This document shows, in pieces, positions 44,047 to 52,906 of a stretch of DNA of 64,000 nucleotides. Positions within the stretch are counted from its first letter, which is position 1, and each line of letters opens with the position of its first letter. Where the stretch lies: positions 644,958 to 708,957 of the forward strand of contig CBDBNG010000001.1 of the NCBI GenBank assembly GCA_965207995.1, written 5' to 3'. A model generated the notes under the pieces. The model was given only the letters and a program-made list of their open reading frames with translations, ran no database searches and had not been told where the DNA came from. Origin of the DNA: DAOUKH01 sp965207995 (lineage in GTDB: Bacteria > Chloroflexota > Dehalococcoidia > SHYB01). The position numbers were made by a program, and so were the translations under genes.

Positions 44047-44122
44047 CCTCTCCCCCTCTGGGGGAGATTTGAGAGAGGGCGCGCGCCGTCAGGCGCGCGA
44101 GCGCCCGCAGGGCGCTGCTCCC
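44047..44122. repeat. Dispersed palindromic repeat with GTCA hairpin
   Basis: The order is CCTCTCCCCCTCTGGGGGAG, then ATTTGAGAGAGGGC, then GCGCGCC-GTCA-GGCGCGC, then a further GAGCGCCC-GCA-GGGCGCTG hairpin. This is the same family as the IS-split copy at 9713, with a compensatory base pair in the GTCA hairpin. Confidence 0.7.
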
Positions 44123-44186
44123 CCACTCGGCCCGCTGTGCCATCCGCCCCTTCCCCATCCCCGCCGCCGCCCCCTACCATGTCCTC

Positions 44187-44612
44187 ATGCACACCCAGCC
44201 CAGCGGTGCCGGCCGTCCCCGGATGGCCATGGGCGCGCGCAAGCAAAGACGGGACCTCCCGCCGAGTCGGCGGAAGCACCGCTTCCTGCGGGAGGTCAAG
44301 CGCGTAGGCACACCGAGCGCCGGTCGTCGGGCCGCGGGAGTCTCCTACAGCGAGATGCTCAACTGGTTCAACGGCGAGAAATTCCGTCGGCGCTTGTCCG
44401 AGGCGAAACTGGTCTTCACCGACCGCCTTGAAGAGCTCCTCACCTGCCGGATCATGGAAGAGGGCGACGCCGCGGCGCTCCGCTTCAAGCTGCGCGCCGA
44501 GTTCGGCGACAAGTATGGCGGGCTGCCGAAGCCCGCTACGCCCGCCGAAGTCCTCACCATGTGGCAGTTGGAGTCGGAAAGAGAGACTGGGAGAGCAAGC
44601 TCGGCCTTCTGA
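44187..44612 (+). CDS. Hypothetical protein, weakly terminase-small-subunit-like
   Basis: This 141-residue frame is flanked by repeats and opens with a basic stretch. Residues 55-110 (EMLNWFNGEKFRRRLSEAKL, then FTDRLEELLTCRIMEEGDAAALRF, then LRAEFGDKYGG) look like the C-terminal helices of phage terminase small-subunit or phBC6A51-type proteins. The N-terminal HTH expected for that family is not evident. It may be a remnant. No clear ribosome-binding site is seen. The 318 bp that follow, to the amidohydrolase stop at 44931, hold only a repeat copy. Confidence 0.4.
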   Translation: MHTQPSGAGRPRMAMGARKQRRDLPPSRRKHRFLREVKRVGTPSAGRRAAGVSYSEMLNWFNGEKFRRRLSEAKLVFTDRLEELLTCRIMEEGDAAALRFKLRAEFGDKYGGLPKPATPAEVLTMWQLESERETGRASSAF

Positions 44613-44837
44613 TCCCGCCGGGCCCGTGGGGCCGGCCGCCCTCTTCGGCGCGCCAGCCGCTCCTTCTCACTCTTTGATGGGATCTCACCCCTTAGCCCCA
44701 GTGCGCCCGCCGCCGGAAAGCCGGACTCTCTCAACTTCTGTAGCGGCGGGTCCTCGACCCGTCTCCCTTTCTCCAACCGAGAGACCTTTGCGCAACCCGT
44801 CGGCAAGCGGAAAGCGGGGTGGCGCGGGGTGGTTCTT

Positions 44838-44880
44838 CCCTCTCCCCCGCTGGGGGAGACTGAGAGAGGGCCGGGGGTGG
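44838..44880. repeat. Dispersed palindromic repeat
   Basis: CCCTCTCCCCCGCTGGGGGAG followed by ACTGAGAGAGGGCCGGGGG. This is a short copy of the repeat family, in which the central TCT of other copies is GCT and the CCCCC/GGGGG stem is kept. Confidence 0.65.
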
Positions 44881-44930
44881 AGTGGGGTGGGCCTACGTCA
44901 ACGCCGCCTGTGGCCCCATCAATGTCCCGC

Positions 44931-46625
44931 CTAGTTGTAGTAGGTGCTCCGCAGGGTGCGGCCGGGTAGGTCGCCCGAGTGCTTGCCGCCTTCCGTGAGC
45001 ACGCGTCCGTTGACCAGGGTGTACTCGATTCCAGTAGCGTGCTGCACGAGCCGGGTCGCGCCGCCGGGCATGTCGTCGACGAACTCGCGGTTGCTGGTGT
45101 CCACCGTCTCCGGGTCGAAGATGGTGATGTCGGCGGCAAGGCCCTCCTTGATGAAGCCTCGGTCGGTGATCCCCGACTCCTCGGCGGGGACGCCGGTGAT
45201 CACCCGGACGGCGTGCTCCAGCGTCATCGCCTGCTTCTCACGCACCCAGTAGCCGAGCATCCGGGTGCAGAAGCCGGTGTTGACCTCGGTGATGAGGTGG
45301 GCCCCGGCGTCGGTGAACCCGGCGGCGATGTGCGGCGTGTTGAGCACGGCGGGAATGACGTTCTCGTCGGGGTTGCGTGAGTCGAGCAGCCGCATCTGGG
45401 TGCCCAGGTCCTCATCAAGGGCGATGTCGAAGGCCGTGTCCAGCGGGTCCTTGCCAAGCTCGGCGGCGATGTCGCTGACCTTCATCATGTTGAACCGCTC
45501 GTACTTGGGCGTGGCCGCCTTCACGAGGACGATGCGATCCCACCGGGCGGGAAGTGCGGGCAGCGGGTCGGACTTCATCTCCTCGCGGAGAGTGTCGCGG
45601 GTGGCCGGATCGCCCATCGCGCGCAGCTTCTCTTCGCGGTCGAGCATCAGCACCTTCTGCCAGGAGGGGAAGCGGTCGAAGACGTTGGTGAAACGGAAGT
45701 TGAACTCGAAGTCGTCGGGCTGCGTGTAGCCCAAGGCGAAGAAGGGCACACCCTCGGCGCGCATGGCGTTGAAATCGGCGAGGCGCCGCTCCCAGACGTC
45801 GGGGGCGTCCAGCGTGGCCGAGATCGCGTTCCAGCAGACGGGGCGGCCGCTGACCTCGGTGAGGCGCTTCATGCGGGCCCGGCCCTCGCTGCGGCTGTAG
45901 GTGTACTCGTGGCCGCCCGCCATTTCCATGTAACCGACCTTCGTCCCCCGCAGGACGCCGGCGAGCTCCATGAACTCGTCGAGCGTGCCGGCGCGGCTGG
46001 GCACGGGTCGACCGTCGCCGTCCCAGTGCGAGAAGCCGCGCGACGTGGTCAAGCCGACGCCGCCCTCGGCGAGCGCCGTCGCGAGCACGGCCTTCATCTG
46101 CTCGATCTCGTCGTCGGTCGCCTCGCGCTCGGAGGCGTCGGGGCCCATGACGTAGCGGCGTACCGCGCTGTGCCCGACTTGCGCGATGGCGTTAACGCCG
46201 ATGCCCTTGTCCAGGGTGTCGAGGTATTCACCGAACGACTCCCACGGCCAGGGAAGGGTGCGCCTAAGGACACCGATGTCCATCCCCTCGACGCGGGCAA
46301 GCATGCGCGCCATCCACTCTTGGTCTTCCGGCTTGCACGGGGCGATGGTGAAGCCGCAGTTGCCCATGATCACGGTGGTGACGCCGTGCCAGCACGTCGA
46401 GGTGGCGATGGGGTCCCAGAGAAGCTGGGCGTCGTAGTGCGTGTGCATGTCCCAGAAACCGGGAGCCACGGCGAGGCCGTCGGCGTCGATCACGCGGTCG
46501 GCGGTCTCGGCGCCGTTGCCCACGGAGGCGATCTTGCCGTCCTTCACCGCCACGTTGCCCCGGTACGCCGGCGCGCCGGTACCGTCAACGATCAGCCCGT
46601 CCTTGATGAGAATGTCGGCGACCAT
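44931..46625 (-). CDS. N-acyl-D-amino-acid deacylase/amidohydrolase-3 family
   Basis: This 564-residue amidohydrolase has the metal motif DMHTHYDAQ, GNCGFTIAPCKPED, the GFTDAGAHL segment with the conserved Asp, and an N-terminal beta-sandwich start ILIKDGLIVDGTGAPAYRG. It resembles D-aminoacylase and dihydroorotase-like hydrolases. The reaction is likely hydrolysis of an N-acyl or cyclic amide; the substrate is not known. ATG 46625 is preceded by GAGGTGGAG. Divergent from the fused CaiB/BaiF gene at 46756. Confidence 0.88.
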   Translation of the reverse strand: MVADILIKDGLIVDGTGAPAYRGNVAVKDGKIASVGNGAETADRVIDADGLAVAPGFWDMHTHYDAQLLWDPIATSTCWHGVTTVIMGNCGFTIAPCKPEDQEWMARMLARVEGMDIGVLRRTLPWPWESFGEYLDTLDKGIGVNAIAQVGHSAVRRYVMGPDASEREATDDEIEQMKAVLATALAEGGVGLTTSRGFSHWDGDGRPVPSRAGTLDEFMELAGVLRGTKVGYMEMAGGHEYTYSRSEGRARMKRLTEVSGRPVCWNAISATLDAPDVWERRLADFNAMRAEGVPFFALGYTQPDDFEFNFRFTNVFDRFPSWQKVLMLDREEKLRAMGDPATRDTLREEMKSDPLPALPARWDRIVLVKAATPKYERFNMMKVSDIAAELGKDPLDTAFDIALDEDLGTQMRLLDSRNPDENVIPAVLNTPHIAAGFTDAGAHLITEVNTGFCTRMLGYWVREKQAMTLEHAVRVITGVPAEESGITDRGFIKEGLAADITIFDPETVDTSNREFVDDMPGGATRLVQHATGIEYTLVNGRVLTEGGKHSGDLPGRTLRSTYYN

Positions 46626-46755
46626 GCTCCACCTCATTCGTGCAAGTGGCGCCATCTTAGCACCCGCGGGCGCCCGCGAGTCACGGCTTGTTTGACCGGT
46701 TCGGCGGGGCGGGGCTAGAGTAACGCCGCCGGAGCGACACCGGCGGGGAGCAGCC

Positions 46756-49149
46756 ATGTCAGCGCAAGCCTGCGACGGGATTCGAGTCCTCGACTTCAGC
46801 CGGGGGATGGGCGGCGCCATCGCCACCATGATGCTGGCGGACAACGGCGCAGATGTGATCAAGATCGAGCCCCCCGGCGGAGCGCCGGAGCGGCAGCAGC
46901 CCGCCTTCCTCCAATGGGGCCGCGGCAAACGCAGCGTCGTGCTCGACCTCAAGACGAGCGAGGGCGTCGACGCCGCCCGCAAGTTGGCGGCCACCGCGGA
47001 CGTCGTGCTGGAGAACTTCCGCCCCGGCGTCGCCGACCGGATGGGTATCGGCTACGAGGAGCTTTCCAAGGAGAACCCGGGGCTTGTCTATTGCTCGATC
47101 ACCGGCTTCGGCCCCAAGGGCCCCTACCGCGACATCAAGGGCTACGATTCGATCGTGGCCGCCAAGTCGGGCCGCATGAACTGGGTGCCGCCCTGGGAGC
47201 GGGAAGGCCCCGTGTTCGAGTCGCTGCCTCGCATGACCTACGGCTCCGGCCAGTTCGCGGTCCAGGGCATCCTCGCCGCGCTGCTCGCCCGCGACAAGAC
47301 AGGCCGCGGGCAGCACGTCCAGACCTCCCTCCTGCAGGTTGTCACCGCCCACGCCATGGGTCAGTGGGCCGTTCCCGTCGGCACGGAGAAGGAGGCCGCC
47401 GAGCGCTTAGGGGCGCGGCGGCCGGGAGACAACCCGCACACCCAGATGCCAACCGGCTACCAGATCGTCCAATGCAAGGACGGCGTCTGGATTCAGATGG
47501 CCTCCACCAGCGTGAAGATCTTCCGCTTCTTCATGGACCTCCTCGGGCTCGACTACCTCTACGACGACCCCGCCTACCGCGACATGCCCTACGTCTTCCC
47601 CAGTGAGGACGACCGCAGGCGCGTCCACGGCCTGATCCGCGAGAAGATGCGGGAGAAGACCTCGGACGAATGGATGCAGATCTTCATCGAGAACGGCAAC
47701 ATCGGGGCCGAGCCCTACATCACGACCAAGGACTTCGTCCACCATCCCCAGGTCGAGGCCAACGACCTCTACTTCGATGTGGACGACCCACGGGTCGGCC
47801 CCATGAGGCAAGTCGGCCCCATCGCCGAGATGACGGCGACGCCGTCGCGGGTGCAGGGGCCGGCACCGGAGTTGGGCGAGCACACCGACGCCGTCCTCGC
47901 CTCCCTAGACAAGGGCGGACCGTGGCGGGCCGATGTTGAATCGGCAACGCCCGCCGGGCCCAAGCCACGGTTGCCCCTCGAAGGCTACACCGTTCTGGAG
48001 ATGGCCTCGTACTACGCCGGTCCCTTCTCTACGACGCTGCTCTCCGAAATGGGCGCCCGCGTCATCAAGATCGAGCCAGTCTTCGGCGACACCATGCGCC
48101 GCATCCACGAGGTATCCCACAAGGCCATCCAAAACAAGGAGAGCATCGCGCTCGACCTGAAGACGCCCGAAGGCCGCGAGATCCTCTACCGGATCATCGC
48201 CAAGGCCGACGCGCTGATGCAGAACTTCCGCCGCAACACCTGGAAGAATCTGGGCCTCGAGTACGAAGACGTGCAGAAGGTGAACCCGCGCCTCGTCTAC
48301 CTCTTCGCCGCCTCCTATGGGAGCAAGGGCCCCCAGGGCACCATGCCGGCCTTCCATCCCACCGTCAGCGCCATCGCCGGGGCCGGGGTCCGCATGTCCG
48401 GCGAGGGCAACCCGCCCATGGACTCGATGCAGGGCGACCCCGACGCCGCAATCTGCGCCGCCACGGCGCTGCTCCTCGGCCTCCAGGCGCGGGAGCGAAC
48501 CGGTAAGGGTCAGTACATAGAGAGCCGAATGATCGCCAGCGGAAGCTACGGGACCTCCGACTGGTTCATGGAGTACGAAGGCATGCCGGAGGAGCCCATG
48601 CCCGACGCCGACCAGCGCGGTTATCACGCCCTCCAGCGCCTCTACCAGACGAGCGACGGCTGGGTGATGCTCGACTGCCCGACGCAGCCCGAGTGGCAAG
48701 AGCTCTGCCACGCCCTCAACCGGGGCGACCTGATCGAGGACGACCGCTTCGCCTCGCCGGAAGGCCGAAAGGAGCACGACGCCGAACTCGCCGCGGAGCT
48801 CGCCGCGGAGATGAACTCGCGCGCCTCCCAGGAGGTCGAGGCGCTGCTGCTCGCCCGCGACGTGGCCTGCGTCCGCGCCGACGACACCACCTGGGGTCGC
48901 TTCTACATCAGCGACCCCCAAATGGCGGAGAATGGCTTCCGCGTGCAGGCCAACTCGCCCGTCTTCGGCGGCGACTACCACCGGCACGGCCCCACCCTCT
49001 CCTTCTCAGACATGGAGACCCGGACCGGACCGCCGTCATTCATCGGCGAGCACACCCGCGCCATCATGGCCGAAATCGGCTACTCCGCCGAGGAGACCGC
49101 CGACCTCGAAGGCCGGGGCATCATCGCGCAGACCGACCGCTGGGCTTAG
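46756..49149 (+). CDS. Fused double CaiB/BaiF CoA-transferase
   Basis: This 797-residue tandem class III CoA-transferase is similar in layout to the 34358-36685 protein. The N-terminal domain (about 1-385) has FGPKGPYRD and EGPVFESLPRMTYGSGQFAVQG, with Thr where the catalytic Asp should be. The C-terminal domain (about 410-790) has MQGDPDAAICAATALL, retaining Asp. It ends GRGIIAQTDRWA. GGGGAG lies upstream of ATG 46756. Divergent from one amidohydrolase gene and convergent (4-bp gap) with another, which may act on related substrates. Confidence 0.9.
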   Translation: MSAQACDGIRVLDFSRGMGGAIATMMLADNGADVIKIEPPGGAPERQQPAFLQWGRGKRSVVLDLKTSEGVDAARKLAATADVVLENFRPGVADRMGIGYEELSKENPGLVYCSITGFGPKGPYRDIKGYDSIVAAKSGRMNWVPPWEREGPVFESLPRMTYGSGQFAVQGILAALLARDKTGRGQHVQTSLLQVVTAHAMGQWAVPVGTEKEAAERLGARRPGDNPHTQMPTGYQIVQCKDGVWIQMASTSVKIFRFFMDLLGLDYLYDDPAYRDMPYVFPSEDDRRRVHGLIREKMREKTSDEWMQIFIENGNIGAEPYITTKDFVHHPQVEANDLYFDVDDPRVGPMRQVGPIAEMTATPSRVQGPAPELGEHTDAVLASLDKGGPWRADVESATPAGPKPRLPLEGYTVLEMASYYAGPFSTTLLSEMGARVIKIEPVFGDTMRRIHEVSHKAIQNKESIALDLKTPEGREILYRIIAKADALMQNFRRNTWKNLGLEYEDVQKVNPRLVYLFAASYGSKGPQGTMPAFHPTVSAIAGAGVRMSGEGNPPMDSMQGDPDAAICAATALLLGLQARERTGKGQYIESRMIASGSYGTSDWFMEYEGMPEEPMPDADQRGYHALQRLYQTSDGWVMLDCPTQPEWQELCHALNRGDLIEDDRFASPEGRKEHDAELAAELAAEMNSRASQEVEALLLARDVACVRADDTTWGRFYISDPQMAENGFRVQANSPVFGGDYHRHGPTLSFSDMETRTGPPSFIGEHTRAIMAEIGYSAEETADLEGRGIIAQTDRWA

Positions 49150-49152
49150 CCG

Positions 49153-50784
49153 CTAGGCCTCGTAGGCAACGCGGCCGCCGACGATCGTCATCGCGACACC
49201 GACTTCGCCCAGTGCCGCAGACTCGGCCGTGACCGGGTCGCCGTCAAGCACCACGAGATCCGCGAGCTGGCCGGGCGCGATGCTCCCCTTCAGGTGCTCG
49301 TCGGCGGCGGCATAGGCCCCGCCCTCGGTGTGCAGGCGAATTGCCGTGGCCGCGTCCACGGCCTCGGCAACATTGACCGCCGCACCGCGCCTCGAGGACC
49401 GGCTGACCGCCGCGGCGATGGCGCCAATAGGGCCGGGAGGGGCCACGGGCATGTCGGAGCCCAGGGCGACGTGCAGCCCGCCCTCCACCAGCGACCTGAG
49501 GGGGTGGAGCCAGGACTGTCGCTCTACTTCGACCTGTCGCAGATAGCGGTCGCCATGCTCATGGACGAATCCCGGCTGCGCAACGACGACGACGCCCGCA
49601 GCCCGCAGCCGCCGGGCCAGCTCCGGCGGACAAACGCCGCAGTGCTCGACGCGGTGCCGGTGGTCGTGGAGACGCAGGCCGCCGCCGGCGACGTCGGCGG
49701 TCCGCTCCAAGGTCAGCCGGAGCAGTCCCTCGACCGTCTCCGCCGCGGCAGTGAGCCCCCCTTCCTCGACGGCGTGGAAGGCGACTTGGTAGCCGGCGGC
49801 GTGCGCGGGCCAAGTCATTTCGAGCAACTCCGCCACTTCGGGCAGCGTCCGCTCAGCGGTCTCATTCAACATGGTCTTGACCGGCCCGATGCTTAGCCAT
49901 GCGTCGCCGCCGCCGTAGCCGAGCTCACGCTCAGCGAGCGCGTCAATGTCGCCGACCCCGACCATCTTGGTTACGCGTACGGGCAACGGGCCACCCTGCC
50001 GCAGCGCTTCGAGGCTGTCCCACTGGCCGAGGGCGCCGTCAGGGGTGGCGTCTTGCAAGGACGTCACCCCAAGAGCTAGCAACCGGTGAAATGCTCGGTC
50101 TAGGAGGTCTCTCGTCTCCCTGGGAGCGAGATGAGGGCCGCCGCGCGCGGCGAGCTCGGCCTCCATTTCCTGGAGGTAGCCGGTAAGCTCGCCCGCCGCA
50201 TCGCGCTCGATGGTCGCGCCGACCGGCTCCGGCGTCTCATTGCCGATACCCAATACCCGCAGCGCTGCGCTGTTCAACACGGAGGCGTGGCCGGAGCGGT
50301 GCGTCAGCTTGACGGGGTTGTGCGGCGCAGCTTCGTCGAGATCCCACCGCGTCGGGGCGCGCCCCTCGGCGAGGTGGAACTCGTCGTAGCCCCAGGCCCG
50401 CAGCCATTCCCCTTCGCCTCCGGCAGCCGCTCGTTCCCGAACGACACATTGAATGTCGGCGATGGACGACACCGCCCGGGGGCTGCAATCGACCGCGCCC
50501 AGGTTCGCGGCGTAGGCGAAGAGGTGTGCGTGGGCGTCGATGAAGCCCGGGACGACGCGCCGTCCCTCACAGTCGACTACCCGGGTTCCCGGGCCGCGGA
50601 CCGTGTCGAAGTCGCCCTCGCCGCCAACCCACTGCACCAGTTCCCCCACCGCGCTCACCAGCGTCGACTCCGGCCCGGCCCTGCCGGGGAGAAAGAGCCG
50701 GACGTTGTGCAGGACGAGATCGGCCTTCCGCACGCCGGAATCGGGCGGTGGGTTGAGCACGGGGAAGACGTCGCCGCCAGGCAT
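49153..50784 (-). CDS. YtcJ-like amidohydrolase
   Basis: This 543-residue amidohydrolase of the YtcJ/exoenzyme-regulatory type has IDAHAHLFAY (HxH metal motif), HRSGHASVLNSAAL, HDHRHRVEHCGV (His residues) and ALGSDMPVAPPGP (Asp). The N-terminal strand set KADLVLHNVRLFLPG and the closing ADLVVLDGDP are typical. Substrate unknown. Its ATG overlaps the stop of the histidine phosphatase gene, so the two are translationally coupled. Confidence 0.88.
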   Translation of the reverse strand: MPGGDVFPVLNPPPDSGVRKADLVLHNVRLFLPGRAGPESTLVSAVGELVQWVGGEGDFDTVRGPGTRVVDCEGRRVVPGFIDAHAHLFAYAANLGAVDCSPRAVSSIADIQCVVRERAAAGGEGEWLRAWGYDEFHLAEGRAPTRWDLDEAAPHNPVKLTHRSGHASVLNSAALRVLGIGNETPEPVGATIERDAAGELTGYLQEMEAELAARGGPHLAPRETRDLLDRAFHRLLALGVTSLQDATPDGALGQWDSLEALRQGGPLPVRVTKMVGVGDIDALAERELGYGGGDAWLSIGPVKTMLNETAERTLPEVAELLEMTWPAHAAGYQVAFHAVEEGGLTAAAETVEGLLRLTLERTADVAGGGLRLHDHRHRVEHCGVCPPELARRLRAAGVVVVAQPGFVHEHGDRYLRQVEVERQSWLHPLRSLVEGGLHVALGSDMPVAPPGPIGAIAAAVSRSSRRGAAVNVAEAVDAATAIRLHTEGGAYAAADEHLKGSIAPGQLADLVVLDGDPVTAESAALGEVGVAMTIVGGRVAYEA

Positions 50785-51386
50785 CAGTCCGCGAGCGACT
50801 GGAGGTGTCTGGTGTCGTTGACGGCGAGCAGCACCGCGCCGCCGCCAACGATGCGCGCCGTCGTGATCGAAGTGTTCGCCAAACGGAACCGGAGCGGGCC
50901 GGAGAACTCCATGCCAAGCAGGATGCAGAGCGCGGCGTTGATGAAGCCGCCGTGGGAGACGACGGCAACCTTGCCGAGGTCCGGCGCGCCATCGAGGAAC
51001 AGATCGTCAAGGACCCCGGCCGCGCGGACGTGCAGCTCGGTGGGACCCTCGCCGTTGCGGTCGCTGAAGTCCAGCACCGGAAGGACGTCGGGCCGGAAGT
51101 AGTCTTCCGAGCGGCGCTTGATCTCGCGATCGGGCAGGCGGGAGAACTCGCCGACGTCGATCTCACGCAGGCGGGCGTCGAAGCGTGGCTCACGACCCGT
51201 GGCCTGGGCAACGGCCTCAGCCGTATCACGGGCCCGCGGCAGCGTACTGGAATAGAGATGATCGATGCCTTGCTCGTCCAAACGTCGCGCAAGGGCCGAC
51301 GCCTGGCGGACGCCGAGCGGCGTGAGCCCGTCGTTCGAGCCGTAGCGGGCCTCGCCGTGCCGGATGAAGAGCAGGTCCGTAGGCAT
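50784..51386 (-). CDS. Histidine phosphatase family protein
   Basis: This 200-residue phosphoglycerate-mutase-like phosphatase has the catalytic LLFIRHGEARYG (RHG), SSTLPRARDTAEA, a Glu in DVGEF and a second His in VVSHGGFINA. ATG 51386 is preferred: the protein starts right at the first strand, and a minus-strand TATAAT 10 bp upstream predicts an almost leaderless mRNA. An ATG at 51413 would place that promoter inside the gene. Substrate (sugar phosphate, cobalamin precursor or other) is not predictable. Coupled to the downstream YtcJ-like gene. Confidence 0.88.
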   Translation of the reverse strand: MPTDLLFIRHGEARYGSNDGLTPLGVRQASALARRLDEQGIDHLYSSTLPRARDTAEAVAQATGREPRFDARLREIDVGEFSRLPDREIKRRSEDYFRPDVLPVLDFSDRNGEGPTELHVRAAGVLDDLFLDGAPDLGKVAVVSHGGFINAALCILLGMEFSGPLRFRLANTSITTARIVGGGAVLLAVNDTRHLQSLAD

Positions 51387-51395
51387 GCCGGAGAC

Positions 51396-51401
51396 ATTAT
51401 A
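51396..51401 (-). promoter_or_regulatory. -10 element for the histidine phosphatase gene
   Basis: A perfect minus-strand TATAAT ends 9 bp before ATG 51386, so transcription should start within a few bases of the start codon (leaderless). No -35 is evident. Confidence 0.45.
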
Positions 51402-51435
51402 GGGAGTGTGCACGGGAGAGTAGGCCTTCCAATGC

Positions 51436-51441
51436 TATAAT
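51436..51441 (+). promoter_or_regulatory. -10 element for the antiporter gene
   Basis: TATAAT on the plus strand, 73 bp before GTG 51515, in the divergent intergenic region. No clear -35 is present. Confidence 0.4.
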
Positions 51442-51514
51442 CGGCACGGCTAGGCTCTCTCGCTTTCATCTCACCTTGCACACGAACCTCATGGTCGCGC
51501 GCCCTCGATAGACC

Positions 51515-52885
51515 GTGCCCCTCGCGATTTTCCCCGCCGAATCGGACGTCGTCGAGACACTCATGCGGCTGGCCTTCCAGCTTGCCGCAATCCTGCTCGC
51601 CGCAAAGGTCTTCGGCGAAATCTGCGACCGCTATCTGAGGATCCCCTCGGTCATCGGTGAGCTGCTCGCCGGCGTCGCGATCGGCCCCTTCGCCCTCGGG
51701 CAATTCGCGCTCCCCGCCGACTTCGGGCCGCTCTTCCCGGTGCCCCTCGGCTACGGCATGGAAGGCGGGCCGACGCTGCCCCTTTCCATCGAGCTCTGGT
51801 CCATCGGCCAGATCGCCGCCATCGTATTGCTGTTCTTGGCGGGCCTGGAAACGAACTCGAAGCTCTTCTTCCGCTACGCCGGGCCCAGCATCCCGGTGGC
51901 CGCCGGCGGCGTGATTCTGCCCTTCGTCTTTGGGGCGGGCGCCATCGCTTTCTTCAAGGACGACATCGGCTTCAGCGACACCGAGGCGCTCTTCATGGGC
52001 GCGGTCATGGTTGCTACCTCGGTAGGCATCACCGCTCGAGTGCTCGAGGAGCAGCGCAAGCTCGACAGCCCGGAGGGCGTCACCGTGCTCGCCGCGGCGG
52101 TTCTCGACGACATTCTGGGCATCCTGGTGCTCACCGTGGTCATCGGCATCCACGCGAGCGGTTCGGTCAGCGTCGGCGAGATCGTTTGGATCGGGGCGAA
52201 GGCGGTCCTCTTCCTCGCGGCCCTGCTGGCAGTCGGCTTCCTGGGTCAACGCCTCATTTCGAAGACCATCCTCTCGTTCCGAACGAACGGTGCAGCCATC
52301 GGACTCGCTTTGTTCCTGGCGCTTCTCGCCTCAGGACTTGCGGAGACCTTCGGCCTGGCCATGATCATCGGCGCCTACGCCATCGGGCTGGCCCTCTCCG
52401 AGAGCCGTCTACGCCACGCCGTCGAGGAGAAGATGGGCACCCTCGCCAACGCCATCGTGCCGATCTTCTTCTGCACCATGGGGATGCTCGTCGACGTTAC
52501 CTCACTGGTGAACGCCATCGGCGTCGGCGCGGTGATCACGGTGCTCGCGATCATCGGCAAGGTCTTCGGTTCCGGCGTGCCGGCCTTGGGCGTCGGTTTC
52601 AACATGCGGGGGGCGTCAAGAATCGGCTTCGGCATGCTGCCGCGCGGCGAGGTCGCCCTCATCGTGGCCGGCATCGGCCTTTCCAACGGCATCATCCAGC
52701 AGGAGCTCTTCGACATCGCGATCATGATGACCATCGTGACCACGATCATCGCGCCCATCGCCCTCAAGCCACTCTTCACCAGCGGCGGGTCAGGCCTGCG
52801 CAAGCCCGGACCGGAAGACGGGGGCGAGGCTCCTCCCGACGGAGAAGAAACGCCGTCCCCGGCACCCCACGAGGCCGAACACTAA
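51515..52885 (+). CDS. CPA2-family cation:proton antiporter (KefB/NapA-like)
   Basis: This 456-residue membrane protein of about 12-13 helices has the family-typical PSVIGELLAGVAIGP, LLFLAGLETNSKLFF, ATSVGITARVLEE, AAVLDDILGILVL (paired Asp of the ion site) and FFCTMGMLVDV. No C-terminal TrkA-N domain follows; the tail is Pro/Glu-rich. It would exchange Na+ or K+ for protons. The start is GTG 51515; with no strong ribosome-binding site, an internal ATG at 51564 is possible. Confidence 0.9.
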   Translation: MPLAIFPAESDVVETLMRLAFQLAAILLAAKVFGEICDRYLRIPSVIGELLAGVAIGPFALGQFALPADFGPLFPVPLGYGMEGGPTLPLSIELWSIGQIAAIVLLFLAGLETNSKLFFRYAGPSIPVAAGGVILPFVFGAGAIAFFKDDIGFSDTEALFMGAVMVATSVGITARVLEEQRKLDSPEGVTVLAAAVLDDILGILVLTVVIGIHASGSVSVGEIVWIGAKAVLFLAALLAVGFLGQRLISKTILSFRTNGAAIGLALFLALLASGLAETFGLAMIIGAYAIGLALSESRLRHAVEEKMGTLANAIVPIFFCTMGMLVDVTSLVNAIGVGAVITVLAIIGKVFGSGVPALGVGFNMRGASRIGFGMLPRGEVALIVAGIGLSNGIIQQELFDIAIMMTIVTTIIAPIALKPLFTSGGSGLRKPGPEDGGEAPPDGEETPSPAPHEAEH

Positions 52886-52906
52886 CTTCGGCCCGCCAAA
52901 TACTGG

